Below, piece by piece: positions 46,609 to 60,516 of a stretch of DNA of 64,000 nucleotides. Below the pieces are notes generated by a model, which was given only the letters and a program-made list of their open reading frames with translations, had not been told where the DNA came from and searched no databases. The stretch is from Albula goreensis. Its lineage: Eukaryota; Chordata; Actinopteri; Albuliformes; Albulidae. Within the stretch, counting starts at the first letter, position 1, and each line of letters begins with the position of its first letter. The stretch is taken from assembly GCA_022829145.1 (NCBI GenBank), contig CM040750.1, forward strand, positions 1,956,501-2,020,500. Reading direction: 5' to 3'. A program made the position numbers and the translations under genes.

Positions 46609-49150
46609 TACAGATCCTGCACTTTAAACATAAAGGGCTGACAAAGTTTTTATTATACAGAGGCACGACCGGGTCGAGCCTCTCAAGGAAGAAGGGTATC
46701 TACACCACATCCTTTTCCAAGTTTACACTGAGCATAAAACAGCCTTTACAAGGCAGGTGTTTAGGAAAGTCCAGCATTCATACAGGAAGCTGTGTTACTG
46801 AGTACAGGATATTTTACTGATGCGACTCCATCTGGTTGGTTCTTGTTCGCCACTGTAGGAAGACTTTGTTTTTTGCATGAGCAGCACACGTTGGCCGCCG
46901 TAAAAGAAATGCCCTGGAACTCTGTGAAACTTGGTGGTCCTCTGCCAAGAGCCATCAGAGTCCCCCCCCATCAAGGAGGGGGTGATGGAAACGCTATAGG
47001 CCTGGAGCCAGCTTTTGATAATTACTCTTACATTCAATCAAACCCCAGAAGAAGGAGATTCACTCCTCCTGGGGAAGAGGGGGCCGGTCTGGGTGGGCAA
47101 ATGAAAAAAGAAAATGAGTTTTGTGCGAACAAACCCACAGAGCCGTGTGGAACCTCATGGAAAACAAACAAAAAGGGTCAACGTTCACATTTACATGAAG
47201 CATGGAACTGGGTCATTATACTTGACTGAGTTGACAAGCAATGGGTGGAGCTGATGTGAGACAGGAGTGAGCAAAGCAAGGGAAGCAGGAAATTATGTTT
47301 TTTTTTCCCCACTGTAAAAAAAAAAAAAAAAAAAAAAGAGAAAAACCTTTGTGTGATATCCAGGGATGCAGTGAAGGTAGCATCAAAGATCTGTACAAGC
47401 CTTCCAGCTTTATTCAGAAAAAGACTTTGGAAAGTGAATTATTGAGGCTCCTTGATTTCAGTTATTTTGTCCCAGCGCAAATTTCTGGTAATTTAAGACA
47501 ATTTGACAGTATCACAGAACCACACCATATAATCACTCTGACATCCCCATACAGAAAAGTGTATGTTTGCTTCCTGCTAAAAACAGGCTACAAAAACAAG
47601 TGTCAAATTTAAAATAAGAGGCAACTCAAACGCTTCAATCACCTTAATGTGGTCTCATTCCACAAGAAACAAGATACCGTGGGCACCAACCTCCCTTCGC
47701 CTCCCGTTTTTCACCCTTAACTAGAAAGATAAATAGACACGTCCGGTTCCACAGCACAACAAGCTGCCTGGAGTCTCTGCAAACTACCCCACAGCTCCGT
47801 AAACTGGGTTAGCTATCCTCGCAGGTGTTGTTCGAACCGAAAAGATGGCTTCAGGGGTCACAATTACCGGGTCGTCAGCCGCCTCCCGCCTGACAGACCT
47901 CTACATCATCAAGCCTGTCTCCAGCCCCCCTCCACACACGCCTGCACCCCTCCCACCCCGACAGAGTCAGGCTGCCGCCATGTTCCCCCTGCCCCTCCCC
48001 CTCTCCATCTTTCTGTGGCTCGTCTGATTACCCACTCTGAGTGCAATCCTGTTGGCATGCCATCCCACAACATGCCTCGTGTCACCCCTGGGTGCACTGT
48101 GTCCCTTTCTTCCACCATTTTACCACCCCAGCACGCACCTCCTGATATTTGGAGTTGGCGAGGGACACGCACTGATCGATTGCTAATGTCTCTTGCCCTT
48201 AACGGTCAGATTGGCTGCCTGTGTGTGCTTCAACTGCCCATGGGCAACTTACAAGCAAAAACAGTCTACTGGAGGTTTTGTTTATGAATGACACTACAAC
48301 TGAAAACAATTGTGCACAAACAGCTCAATATGTTTTCAGGATTGAAAAGAGAATCATTCCAATCATTTTCAAAACAAAATTAAGCAAAATTCTTGGTTTT
48401 TCCATCATTTTTGTCTCTATCACACAGTTATACACACATGTATGTACTATATAAGTCTCATAAATCAGTTACGAATAAAGTTGGTTCAAAAATCAATGCA
48501 ACTAGACAAGAACGGTTTTGGGAAATGTAATTTTCAGCAAAGCCTAATTTGTGGAGATAAATTGTAAAACCACAGGACGCATACAGAAAGACCGACATGC
48601 CTGCATGCTTATACTAAAGAAATCGTTAGCCTAAAAGATCAGAGAGTGACAGTGATAACTCATAATAAATTGTGATGAGTAAATCTTTGTACCTTCTTAA
48701 CATTCGACCTCCAGTGATGAGTGTGGATGATGTGGCCCATATACTGAAATTGTCATAATCTACATCTAATCATCCATACATAAATCCACCTGATCAATTT
48801 ATCCCCCCCTCTTCGTTTCCATTTCCAAACCCATGACTGAAAGTACCCTGGAATGGCCACAGGGCATTTGAGGATTGTAATGCCACTCTGTTGAATTACA
48901 TTTTGTATTTTTAATGGGGAAAAAGATTTAATAGGTGTAGAATTTAATTCAATTTAATTTAATTTAATAGGTGTAAAAATTAATACAAAATCTAATGAAA
49001 CTAATATTGTAAATCAATTTGAAATTTAATTGAATTTCATAGGTGTTCCCAGGTGTAACACTGCCAAAACTGCTTAAGACAATATTGTTGACGTTCAGTC
49101 TAACGAACCGTAACGTTAATCACAGATTTCAGTCAAGACAGAGAGCTTTG

Positions 49151-49194
<44 letters not shown>

Positions 49195-51466
49195 GAGCAG
49201 CAGGATCCCAAAGGCCATGATAAAACTGGGGCAAGGACACAAGCTGGTGAGAAATGCTCCTTTCTGGAAGAAAGTTTTTTTCCCCTTAAATTCAAGTTGT
49301 CTGTACAAATTATAGATTTTTAATTATATTTTTTATTAGTTTTTCATATTCAAGTGTACAGAGAAACCTGTAATATTTGTAATGATAAATATCAGGCCTA
49401 CTCAGTACACATCAGTAAAGGGCAAATTAAATTTAAAAAAATCACAAATACCTGGATGATATGAGGCTGATATGAGTAATGTTTAATTATACACTTGGCA
49501 CCTGCTCTCCTCATTTGACATTTTCCAAAGGGATTCATGAATGTGACCGTGCTTTTCAGGATGCAAAACTAATGGTGCAGGTCAAACGCATGGATGTGCC
49601 AACCTTCCTGGGCTTGTATCCATTTGGGGAACCCATTTGACTGTAATCAGATGATGGTCAGACTCAGAAAATTCTAGAAAATGCCTGAAAATGCTTTTGC
49701 CACTAAAATTACTAGATAATCTGAGACTGGTTCAGCTCAGACTTGAGAATTCCTCTCTTAATATACCTCTTTGTGCTTTTCCATACCCTCCAACAATAGT
49801 TTGCTAGCACTGCACAATTATCTTCCAATTACCTGGGTCACATGATTTGAGATCATTTCATCAAAACTGTTCAAAACTGACACTGAATTCTTTTTATAAG
49901 CTTTAAACAAATAATAAAAACCAACCTCCATGTAGCTGTGATTAAACTATACATATCAAAAGATAAAACTCCAAACTTTTGAGCTCCCCAGTCTCCAAAA
50001 TTACCACTGCCAATTTTCCCATGGGATAAAAATGCATGGAAATATTTGCGAAAATCGAAATAGTTAAGATGAAAGGGTGATTGATTTAACATGGAATGTC
50101 CAACATACAGCCATGACAACTTATGACACCTCAGCACTAGATTTACTCAGTATGCACTCCATGCTAAGGAATAAAGAGAGGCTAAACATATTGAATACAT
50201 AAACTCACACAGAGGAGGAGCACTCATAATCAGCCACAGAACGGAGAAAGGGGAGGGAGAAACACTCAGCGAAAGCGATTCGCCATAAACAAACATCACA
50301 GTTGCTGGCCAGATTTTGTGCCTGTGGATTACAGTCCAATTTTCACTCTCAGAATATCTGTTGTTTTCAACACTTGGTCTGAGGGATCCACTAAAACAAA
50401 GATTTAGAGGATTTGCAGCTGGGCTTTGGATTGGAAAGTGGCCAATGAGAATTTGCAGCACTGCCAGACCATAAGTTAATGCTTTTTACATTTCAGATCA
50501 GCATGATTAAAATAAAATATTAACAAGGATGGCAGCTAAAAACATCCCCCCCCCCCAATTCATCTTGTTGTTTTTGTTTGTCATCTCACAGAATAATTTT
50601 TGTTGCATTTTGCTAAAACACATCTATGCCTCCATGCGGCAGAGAATATATATATATATTTTTGGGTCCTATCTACACATCTGTGCACAACAGCATTCTG
50701 CAGTGCTCTTAAATGCAGGACAGATTAAATGGCAGTACCCTTGCAAAGTAAGTAACATTGTAATAAACAACTTTTTTTTATATTTATTTATTTTTTTTTT
50801 TTTAACTAATTCTGTGGTTTGTTTCCCATTTAATAACTGAAATTTACCAGAACTGTGTGACTGAATGCCTCAGGACATTCTCCACGCCTACTGAGCACGC
50901 TCAGTCCCACCCTGCAGGGGCCCTGGTGTAGAGGACTGCAGCATGCTCTGAGTGGTTTTGGGAAGGAGAAGTTCAGGAAGCATTGGCCGGGTAGCCACAT
51001 GTTAATACTGACCTTTGGTTACAAAGCAGGAGCATGGTTCCTGGAATCAAAAAAAAAAAAAAACACAACACTCCATCCCCTTCAGGGAGGCTGTAAACCG
51101 CATATGAGCGTGCGATCCACCCCCCCCTATGTGACCGCAGAGCGAAACACTATTACCCAAAAGGCCTTCTGCTCATTTTAGTGAGAGGACATATCTACAG
51201 CATGTTATGTAAACAGCTTATCACATGATTAAAATAATGCCCAAACAGACGCTTACGGGGGCGATGCAGGTATGTGCCTTAGTTTAAGCGACAGAGGAGC
51301 CCCGACTCAAACCCATGACCCACCGGTGCAGATACCCCGAACTGTCACCGTATGGTTCCCCAGAGCAGATCTCTCACAGTGACACCACACTGCCAGCTCA
51401 GCGCTGTCTGAACTATGTCTTGTGATGTGGTTATGGAAAGAGCTGTTTTTCGGTTTCATTTTTCTT
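46609..51466. other. Single-copy intronic sequence with poly(A) tracts
   Basis: Nearly 5 kb with no recognised gene. A runs lie at 47316-47337 (22 A) and 49153-49184 (32 A). They could mark ends of old retroposons, but no body is recognisable beside either. AT-rich imperfect repeats of AATTTAATT and ATAGGTGT occur at about 48930-49050. A C11 run lies near 50549. Confidence 0.5.
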
Positions 51467-51488
51467 ACACACACACACACACACACAA
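51467..51488. repeat. Short (CA)n microsatellite
   Basis: About 11 CA units, with ACAAACACAAAAACACACAAAC following. Confidence 0.88.
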
Positions 51489-53639
51489 ACACAAAAACAC
51501 ACAAACATACACACAATACTTAAGATGCGTAATGAAAAGAGAGGGGTAAATTATTTCACAATACAAGTGGCGATGCCACAGAGAAGATGAATAGAATTAT
51601 GTACTAATGGACATGAGAAGGTGCAGCTGGTTCAGACATTCCAAAGTTCTGACCGATGGATTCACAGCAAAGTCACAGTGCCAGGCTACACTTGTTCCTC
51701 TGCTTTTAAAAGTCATTCAGTGATATAGGCGAGGTCCACCAATGCTTTTTCTGAAGCAGTGTTCATAGGAACCCATGGGTTTGTTTATGAAAACATGCCA
51801 CACAGAGTCATTTAGGGTCACTGCATTCCGTTCCCCATCCAAAAACACAGTTATGTCACACAAACCTTTTCCAGCTGTCAGAGCATGGAAAAGGGTGGGG
51901 GGACACAAGTTGGTGGTGGGGGTTGAGGACTGGAAGGAAGAAAAAAAAACCCATAATGATTAATAATTTTCTCTCTAAATAAAGTAGGGCTGGAGGACAG
52001 AGGAATGGTCTGACAGAGAGATATGCAGAAACTGAATGACTGATAGTGTGTCTGAACAGCGGTGATGGCGGGACTCAGTTTCGCCCAGAAACAAAGAGAG
52101 CTCTATCTCACCAGCCTCCAAAATGTCAGCCTTGATGTCACTGTTACCTCAAAAGCAAATTAAAACTCAGAATCTTAATATTTTCTGTTGAAGGGGGAGA
52201 CGCACAAGGTCTTTGGTCAGCATCCAGGCCTAGCCAAGCGGTTTTAACACGCAACATGCTCTCCCTTTTTATGCCAATGAAAAACACAGAAAGAACTACT
52301 CAAGCCAGACAGACCCCAAAATGAATGGTTCACTGTCCCCTCCAACGTTCATGTGACAGTTACGATCTTTCTTCAACGATATACAACGGTTTATTTTTGC
52401 TTAAATGCACAGAAAACAACAAATAAAAATCACTGAAAACGCAAACATGCTATTAGCCTAGGCTCTACATTTTCAGATGCAGAAGTTTTGTTCCTTTGTT
52501 TTTTTCAGTTCACAGTCAATTCATGCTGTAACTGAGAATACCCTTAATGAAAATCAAATTTGACATATATTTTACATATGCACACTTGTACTTTTCCCAT
52601 TGACAGAATGGAAATGAAAGCCAGAATTGTATTGTGTTGTGTTCCTCATCCATATATTTCTGTAATCAGTGAGGTGGTGTGGTTCTCAGACACAAAGCTG
52701 TGGTATTATGCTGATCCTATTAAATAACGGCCTGCTTTGTGCAACTCTATAAAAATGTTTACAGGTATCACATTTCTTAAGGCAAAAACAAAAGCAATAT
52801 CTGCTTGAACCATGGCTCAGCTGTGGAAGAATCAGTTTCTGCCTGCATATAGCTGGACTTGAAGTATTAAAACATACTGGCATCAGGCAACTGGCTGGCA
52901 CTGACATGATGCTCACAGCTGATTGGCTAGAGCTTAAGAGGGGGCAGGGCAGACTATTTTTTTAAAGATACCAGTCAGACTTGCGACAACAATGCCTCTC
53001 AAAGTGCCAGGTGAACGAGTGCAAACAAATTGCTGTTGTGAAACATTTTTTAGTCTTTTCTAACAAGACAAATTTAAAGACATTTTATACTTATCAACTA
53101 ATCAACATAAAATAGTTGATTAAGTTGTTACCATTATGTACTTCACACAGTGTACTTTACTGCACATTTTATGACAGTGGATGGCTTTCTCAGACATTGC
53201 TGCCAGACGCTGATGCAATAACTATCATAAACCCACATGGAATATTAAAATAAGACACAACCCTTGTGCGACGAAAAACCCTACTTTTTTTCGTTCCATC
53301 TGGAGGCAAAAGCCCTACTTAAAAAAATGAGAGCAACCCAGAATTAGGGGTGAAATAAGGGGTTAAAGCTCCTGCTGCCGTGTGGTCCCAGTGAAGAGAC
53401 CTCTATTTTTCAAACTTATTTATGGCTGATGCATAAGCCTCTGTGCTGTTGCTGTTCTGGTTTCCGCAGACTTGCACAAACATTCAGACTATGCGATTCC
53501 TTCACGATCCTGTGGTTTGGCACAGCTGCAATGGAAAGAGTGCCCCGTGGAGTGCATCTCAGGACAGGACCTGAGGATTACCTGTGTAATGCACATGAGT
53601 GGACGCACTGTCTACGGTACATTACACACACAGAGGAAG
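51489..53639. other. Single-copy intronic sequence
   Basis: No gene, element or strong motif cluster recognised. Confidence 0.45.
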
Positions 53640-55995
53640 TGCTACCTGTACAAATCTAACAGTCAAAGCACTTACCTACATTATCGACACATAAAAGGGC
53701 TACTTACATTACACACGGCACGCACACGCACACACGCACAAATGCACATGCACATAAACACAGATGCTACCTGCATTAGAGACACACATAGATGCTACTG
53801 GCACCAGACACACAGACATTCTACCTGCATTAGAAACATACAGTTGAGCTACCTGCATTAGAGACATACAGACAAGCTATCTGCATAAGAGACACACACA
53901 GGTACTACCTGCATTAGAGACACACAGAGATGCTACCTGCATGAGGGAAACAGAGATGCTGCCTCCATTAGAGGCAAACAGAGATGCTACCTGTATTAGA
54001 GGGACACAGAGATGCTACCTCCATTAGAGACACACACAGAGATGCTAACTCCATTCGAGGGACACAGAGATGCTACCTCCATTAGAGACACACAGAGGTA
54101 CTACCTGCATTAGAGACACACAGAGATGCTACCTCCATGAGGGAAACAGAGATGCTGCCTCCATTAGAGGGAAAAGAGATGCTACCTGCATTAGAGGGAC
54201 ACAGAGATGCTACCTCCATTAGAGACACACAGAGGTACTACCTCCATTCGAGGGACACACGGAGATGCTACCTCCATTCGAGGGACACAGAGATGCCACC
54301 TGCATTAGAGACACACAGAGGTACTACCTCCATGAGAGGGAAACAGAGATGCTACCTGCATTAGAGACACACAGAGGTACTACCTCCATGAGAGGGAAAC
54401 AGAGATGCTACCTGCATTAGAGACACACAGAGGTACTACCTCCATGAGAGGGAAACAGAGATGCTACCTGCATTAGAGACACACAGAGGTACTACCTCCA
54501 TGAGAGGGAAACAGAGATGCTACCTGCATTAGAGACACACAGAGGTACTACCTCCATGAGAGGGAAACAGAGATGCTACCTGCATTAGAGACACACAGAG
54601 GTACTACCTCCATGAGAGGGAAACAGAGATGCTACCTGCATTAGAGACACACAGAGGTACTACCTCCATGAGAGGGAAACAGAGATGCTACCTGCATTAG
54701 AGACACACAGAGGTACTACCTCCATGAGAGGGAAACAGAGATGCTACCTCCATTAGAGACACACAGAGATGCTACACAGAGATGCTACCTGAGACACACA
54801 GAGGTACTACCCCATGAGAGGGAAACAGAGATGGAAACAGATGCCACCTGCTACCTGCATTAGAAACACAGAGAGAGATGCTACCTGCACATGAGAGGAA
54901 ACAAACAGAGATGCTACCTGCATTAGAGGGACAGAAGTGCTACCTGTATTAGAGACACAGAGATGCTACCTGCATTAGAGACACAGAGATGCTACCTGCA
55001 TTAGAGACACATATAGGTACTACCTGCATTAGAGACACAGAAGTGCTACCTGTATTAGAGGGACACAGAGATGCTACCTGCATTAGAGGGACACAGAGAT
55101 GCTACCTGCATTAGAGGGACACAGAGATGCTACCTGCATTAGAGACACAGAAGTGCTACCTGTATTAGAGGGACACAGAGATGCTACCTGCATTAGAGAC
55201 ACATAGGTACTACCTGCATTAGAAACACAGAAGTGCTACCTGCATTAGAGGGACACAGAGATGCAACCTGCATTAGAGACACATATAGGTACTACCTGCA
55301 TTAGAAACACAGAAGTGCTACCTGTATTAGAGGGACACAGAGATGCTACCTGCATTAGAGACACACATAGGTACTACCTGCATTAGAAACACAGAAGTGC
55401 TACCTGTATTAGAGGGACACAGAGATGCTACCTGCATTAGAGACACATATAGGTACTACCTGCATTAGAGTCACACAGAGATGCTACCTGTATTAGAGGG
55501 ACACAGAGATGCTACCTGCATTAGAGACACATATAGGTACTACCTGCATTAGAAACACAGAAGTGCTACCTGCATTAGAGGGACACAGAGATGCTACTAC
55601 CTGCATTAGAGACACAGATAGGTGCTACCTGTATTAGAGGGACACAGAAGTGCTACCTGCATTAGAGTCACACAGAGATGCTACCTGCATTAGAGACACA
55701 CATATAGTACCTGCATTAGAAACACAGAAGTGCTACCCGTATTAGAGGGACACAGAAGTGCTACCTGCATTAGAGTCACACAGAGATGCTACCTGCATTA
55801 GAGACACATATAGGTACTACCTGCATTAGAAACACAGAAGCTGGTACCTGCATTAGAGGGACACAGAGATGCTACCTGTATTAGAGACACATATAGGTAC
55901 TACCTGCATTAGAGACACACACAGATGTTGCCTGCGTGACACACACAAAAGTGGTACATGCAGTGGTACCTGTATTAGAGGACACAGAGATGCTT
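53640..55995. repeat. Large minisatellite, about 28-bp unit with 56-bp and 82-bp higher-order periods
   Basis: The basic unit is AGAGATGCTACCTGCATTAG plus AGACACAC. The left end (53640-53950) is diverged and CA-rich. From 54317 to about 54770 a dimer (GTACTACCTCCATGAGAGG then AAACAGAGATGCTACCTGC) repeats every 56 bp: GTAC falls at 54321, 54377, 54433, 54489, 54545, 54601, 54657 and 54713. From about 55200 a trimer repeats every 82 bp (GTAC at 55207, 55289, 55371 and 55453, then 84 bp to 55537). A disordered zone at 54770-54910 separates the two. This is a locally homogenised array with an ageing edge. Confidence 0.96.
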
Positions 55996-57836
55996 CCACT
56001 GTGGATTAGGTATAGCATTAGAACGATGATGTTCACACAAAAGTATGCATAAATCCCACAGTGGAAGGGCTAACTGATTTCCATCCACAGTGGAACTGCC
56101 ACTCAAATTACTCCCACATTAGGCACCATACCTGCATTACACAGTGGAAACACTGCCTGTATTATCCACAGTCCCAAGCAGATACTGTCACTGGAAACAT
56201 TTTAATGGGCAGTATACAAATGTATGTGAATATCTTGCAGAAGAGCAGGACATTTTATGATATGAAAATGTTTGCAACTGGAAAATTCCAACCTTGCCTT
56301 TTATGTATTTTTTAAAACTTTTGCTTTGGCACCCCGTTGTCTGTATATGAGGAGCTTAATTTTTTTCCCCCCGGAAACAAGGCAAGTACAGCAGGTTTTG
56401 TGCTTGTGCACACCTGTGTTGTGGCTAGCAAGAGGAATCGCAGCATGGAGCCAAACAAGAGAAAAGAAAAGGTCACAATGGAGTCTGAACGTCAGCGACA
56501 GGTCGGAGCGGGAGTTCAAAAGGTCGGAGAATAGCGGGGGCGGAGGATGAGTGACATACCCATTTACTCCTGGTGCTCATCTGGCTGTATTAGGGCTGTC
56601 TGCTGCTCAGCGATTGAGAGGAAGTGCTGAGAGGCTCAGGAGGAGAGAGATCCTCCTCTGACACTCCCAAATATGTCGACAGGAACATCTCCCCCCTTTA
56701 TGGCTGGGAATAATACTCATAACATCAATAACATCAAACCAAAATTCAATATATTTCTTTTTGTTTGGCTGAAAAACTGGAAATCAATATAAATTTTAAT
56801 TCTTTACTGATGTCAGAGCACTTTCATGTGTTCATCTGTTGCGTGACAGACTACGTCGGACTGTCGCTATGACAGGCAAGCTTGTTTCACCAAGCAGGCC
56901 ATTTACCAGTTACCGTGGTAATAGCTCACCACTTGGGTGACTGAATAGTGGGAAATAACATTAAGGTCCAGGTAGGAACAGATGCGAGCGGAGTCTGTGA
57001 TAAGAGAGAAACGCCTTGCCCAAATCCACTCAGAAGAAGAGAGAGGAGGCTGACAGCCTCAGAGAGCAGGGATTATTCACTGCATACATTTTCACTTGTG
57101 TCAAAAAGATGTGAATTTATGCAGTGATACTCTCAAGCAGCAAAGAGCACTTGTTTACATGCCTGAAGATCTGAGCTTGAAAAAACTGAAAAAAATTATT
57201 TTAGTAGGACCAGAGTACTGTGCGACAGTGAGTCACTGTGTTAACTCGCTAACGTGATAATGTGGCGTAACTTGCTAATGTGATAATGTGGCTCGTTTAT
57301 GAAAGCCCTGATTTCTTATTCATGCTCTTGGTCACAAGGTGTGATGTCCCTTATAATTCATCTACCAAAATTACTGTGGCACTGGGTGACAGCACTGTGC
57401 AGACTAAGCAGCTTTTTTATGCTGTACATGACCCAACAAATCACAGACACACAATGAGTTACCAATACAGAAAATGACAACCACCCTCTCAAGCAAACAA
57501 CTGGCCATGACATCTTCCAGAAAAACCTGGTATCCTAAACTGATGATGTTACCTGTGTAAACATTGGGATTGCCGTAAACAACTCTCTTCCACGTGTTAT
57601 TTTTGGATTTAATTACACTAATTAATCAAAAATGAACAGGAGCATCCCCCCCCGTGACAGCGGGAATCATACCTGCGTCTCAAGGCTTCCCCACATCTAA
57701 TTTGTCTCTAACTGCCGCTTGGAGAGAGGATTGTAATTAACCCGCCATCATGCAGGAGAATTTGTATCATGCTGTTGTACAAATTCACAGATTAAAGGTA
57801 CGACATCAAAGCGTGAGGAGCCTGTCCCTCGGCCCC
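55996..57836. other. Single-copy intronic sequence
   Basis: No gene recognised. The first 200 bp repeat words of the neighbouring array (ACCTGCATTACAC, CCTGTATTATCCACAG) and may be its oldest edge. The phrase CTAACGTGATAATGTGGC / CTAATGTGATAATGTGGC is duplicated at about 57250-57290. Confidence 0.5.
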
Positions 57837-59620
57837 CTGCTCTTCCCCTGGGTATATAAACAAACCTACATGAAAAGGGAGGGAGACCTGCTCTTCCCCT
57901 GGGTATATAAACAAACCTACATGAAAAGGGAGGGAGACCTGCTCTTCCCTGGGTATATAAACAAACCCACATGAAAAGGGAGGGAGACCTGCTCTTCCCC
58001 TGGGTATACACACAAACCCACATGAAAAGGGAGAGAGACCTGCTCTTCCCCTGGGTATATAAACAAACCTACATGAAAAGGAAGAGAGACCTGCTCTTCC
58101 CCTGGGTATACACACAAACCTACATGAAAAGGGAGGGAGACCTGCTCTTCCCCTGGGTATAGACACAAACCTACATGAAAAGGGAGGGAGACCTGCTCTT
58201 CCCCTGGGTATATAAACAAACCAACATGAAAATGGAGGGAGACCTGCTCTTCCCCTGGGTATATAAACAAACCAACATGAAAATGGAGGGAGACCTGCTC
58301 TTCCCCTGGGTATAAACAAACCTACATGAAAAGGGAGGAGACCTGCTCTTCCCCTGGGTATAGACACAAACCCACATGAAAAGGGAGAGAGACCTGCTCT
58401 TCCCCTGGGTATACACACAAACCTACATGAAATGGGAGGGAGACCTGCTCTTCCCTGGGTATAGACACAAACCCACATGAAAAGGGAGAGAGGCCTGCTC
58501 TTCCCCTGGGTATATAAACAAACCTACATGAAAAGAGAGGGAGACCTGCTCTTCCCCTGGGTATACACACAAACCTACATGAAAAGGGAGGGAGACCTGC
58601 TCTTCCCCTGGGTATAGACACAAACCTACATGAAAAGGGAGGGAGACCTGCTCTTCCCTGGGTATAGACACAAACCCACATGAAAAGGGAGGAGACCTGC
58701 TCTTCCCTGGGTATATAAACAAACCTACATGAAAAGGGAGGGAGACCTGCTCTTCCCCTGGGTATACACACAAACCTACATGAAAAGGGAGGGAGACCTG
58801 CTCTTCCCTGGGTATATACACAAACCCACATGAAAAGGGAGAGAGACCTGCTCTTCCCCTGGGTATATAAACAAACCTACATGAAAAGGAGGGAGACCTG
58901 CTCTTCCCCTGGGCATAGACACAAACCTACATGAAAAGGGAGGGAGACCTGCTCTTCCCCTGGGTATATAAACAAACCCACATGAAAAGGGAGAGAGACC
59001 TGCTCTTCCCTGGGTATATAAACAAACCTACATGAAAAGGAGGGAGACCTGCTCTTCCCCTGGGTATGGACACAAACCTACATGAAAAGGGAGGGAGACC
59101 TGCTCTTCCCCTGGGTATATAAACAAACCCACATGAAAAGGAGGGAGACCTGCTCTTCCCTGGGTATATAAACAAACCCACATGAAAAGAGAGGGAGACC
59201 TGCTCTTCCCCTGGGTATAGACACAAACCTACATGAAAAGGGAGGGAGACCTGCTCTTCTCCTGGGTATATAAACAAACCAACATGAAAATGGAGGGAGA
59301 CCTGCTCTTCTCCTGGGTATATAAACAAACCAACATGAAAATGGAGGGAGACCTGCTCTTCCCCTGGGTATATAAACAAACCCACATGAAAAGGGAGGGA
59401 GACCTGCTCTTCCCCTGGGTATATAAACAAACCCACATGAAAAGAGAGGGAGACCTGCTCTTCCCCTGGGTATAGACACAAACCTACATGAAAATGGAGG
59501 GAGACCTGCTCTTCTCCTGGGTATATAAACAAACCAACATGAAAATGGAGGGAGACCTGCTCTTCTCCTGGGTATATAAACAAACCAACATGAAAATGGA
59601 GGGAGACCTGCTCTTCCCCT
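57837..59620. repeat. Minisatellite, about 52-bp unit, 35 copies, with forkhead-like site
   Basis: The unit runs GACCTGCTCTTCCCCTGGG, then TATATAAACAAACCTACATG, then AAAAGGGAGGGA, with 49-53 bp variants. About 20 of 35 units read TATAAACAAACC; the rest read TACACACAAACC or TAGACACAAACC. A three-unit block (one TAGACACAAACC unit followed by two AACCAACATGAAAATGG units) appears at about 58155-58310, 59215-59365 and 59472-59620, showing higher-order duplication. Frames on both strands remain open for up to 241 codons as by-products. The array ends in single-copy sequence at CCTTTCCACTGTC. Confidence 0.97.
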
Positions 59621-60484
59621 TTCCACTGTCTCAATATGTGACACTTCTCCAAAATTTGTGTTAGTCTAATTGGAACCCACTAAGAACACAGCCAAAATGG
59701 CTCCCATAACTATGCAAAAGGTGATTATCTAATGTTTTTAAAAAATAAATCTGCATGCATAATGAGGTGACCACGCTGCTACATAAAAACTTCCCAAAAA
59801 AAAAGTTTTTCCATCCAGATTGTTCCATCCCTATTGTTTTCCCCACAGAAAACGTGTTGTTTCACTTAATTTCCCATTAATGCAAGTGAAGAATCTCCAA
59901 CAGGCTTTAGGAGAGAGCTATTTTAAAAGGAAGTGCTCAGGCTCTCGAAAGAGGAAGTGCTGCGCCCCTTTAAATGTAGCCTTTAAAGAGAACCACCTCT
60001 TCTTATCTTTTCCGGCCGTTTGCTGTAATTGGAAATGACAGACCCATATAGGTACAAGGGGCCGGGATATATGAGCTCTGGTCAAAGTGGATACCGGCAA
60101 AGTTCAAAGGCGTAACCCCGGCAGCTCTTCAGAGCCTTACACCTCGGAAAATAAGAACACAATCACAAGCCAGCAGAGTGATAAATTGGGTTCCATACTT
60201 CAGTGATCATTTTATGCTTACATCCCCATATCTGCCCTGAAACCTGCTGTGGCTAGGATCCATTACAGCACGCAGAGGACACGCAGGCCAGCCAAGGGGC
60301 TCCCAACAGACAAGGCAGTGGGGGACGTGCCAACCTTGTAGGTGAAGTCTCAGAAAAGTAAAGGTGGGCAAAAAAAGAGGACTTATATTTACTTTTAAAT
60401 TGGATTTAGAATCTACTAAATTTGAATCGTTTTGGGAGCAAAAGCATAGTGGTGGCTACAGGGTGGCTGGCAAGCTGCAGCAAT
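59621..60484. other. Single-copy intronic sequence
   Basis: No gene recognised; includes the regulatory candidate at 59830-60060. Confidence 0.45.
59830..60060. promoter_or_regulatory. Candidate conserved non-coding element
   Basis: Complex non-repetitive sequence with TTCCCATTAATGC, GAGCTATTTTAAAAGG (MEF2-like) and two CTTTAAA words near 59966-59987. It begins about 210 bp after the 52-bp array. Confidence 0.33.
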
Positions 60485-60516
60485 GGGAGGGGAAGGGGGT
60501 GGGGGTGGTGAGGGGG
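60485..60516 (+). other. Canonical G-quadruplex motif
   Basis: GGGG-AA-GGGGG-T-GGGGG-TGGTGA-GGGGG (60489-60516) meets the four-run, short-loop rule on the plus strand, which is the template for CDKAL1. Confidence 0.7.

Noticed and set aside
47316-49184. Long A runs at 47316-47337 and 49153-49184 as tails of retroposed genes.
   Set aside because: No recognisable body or target-site duplication beside either run.
51291-51350. A B-box-like GGGTTTGAGTCGG (minus strand) suggesting a tRNA-derived element.
   Set aside because: No A box at the right distance and no tail; one degenerate box is not enough.
58927-59652. A 241-codon minus-strand frame with a repeated VGLFIYPGEEQVS pattern.
   Set aside because: It is a translation of the 52-bp minisatellite. 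Sister frames on the same and opposite strand are equally open, and the frame shifts with unit-length variants.
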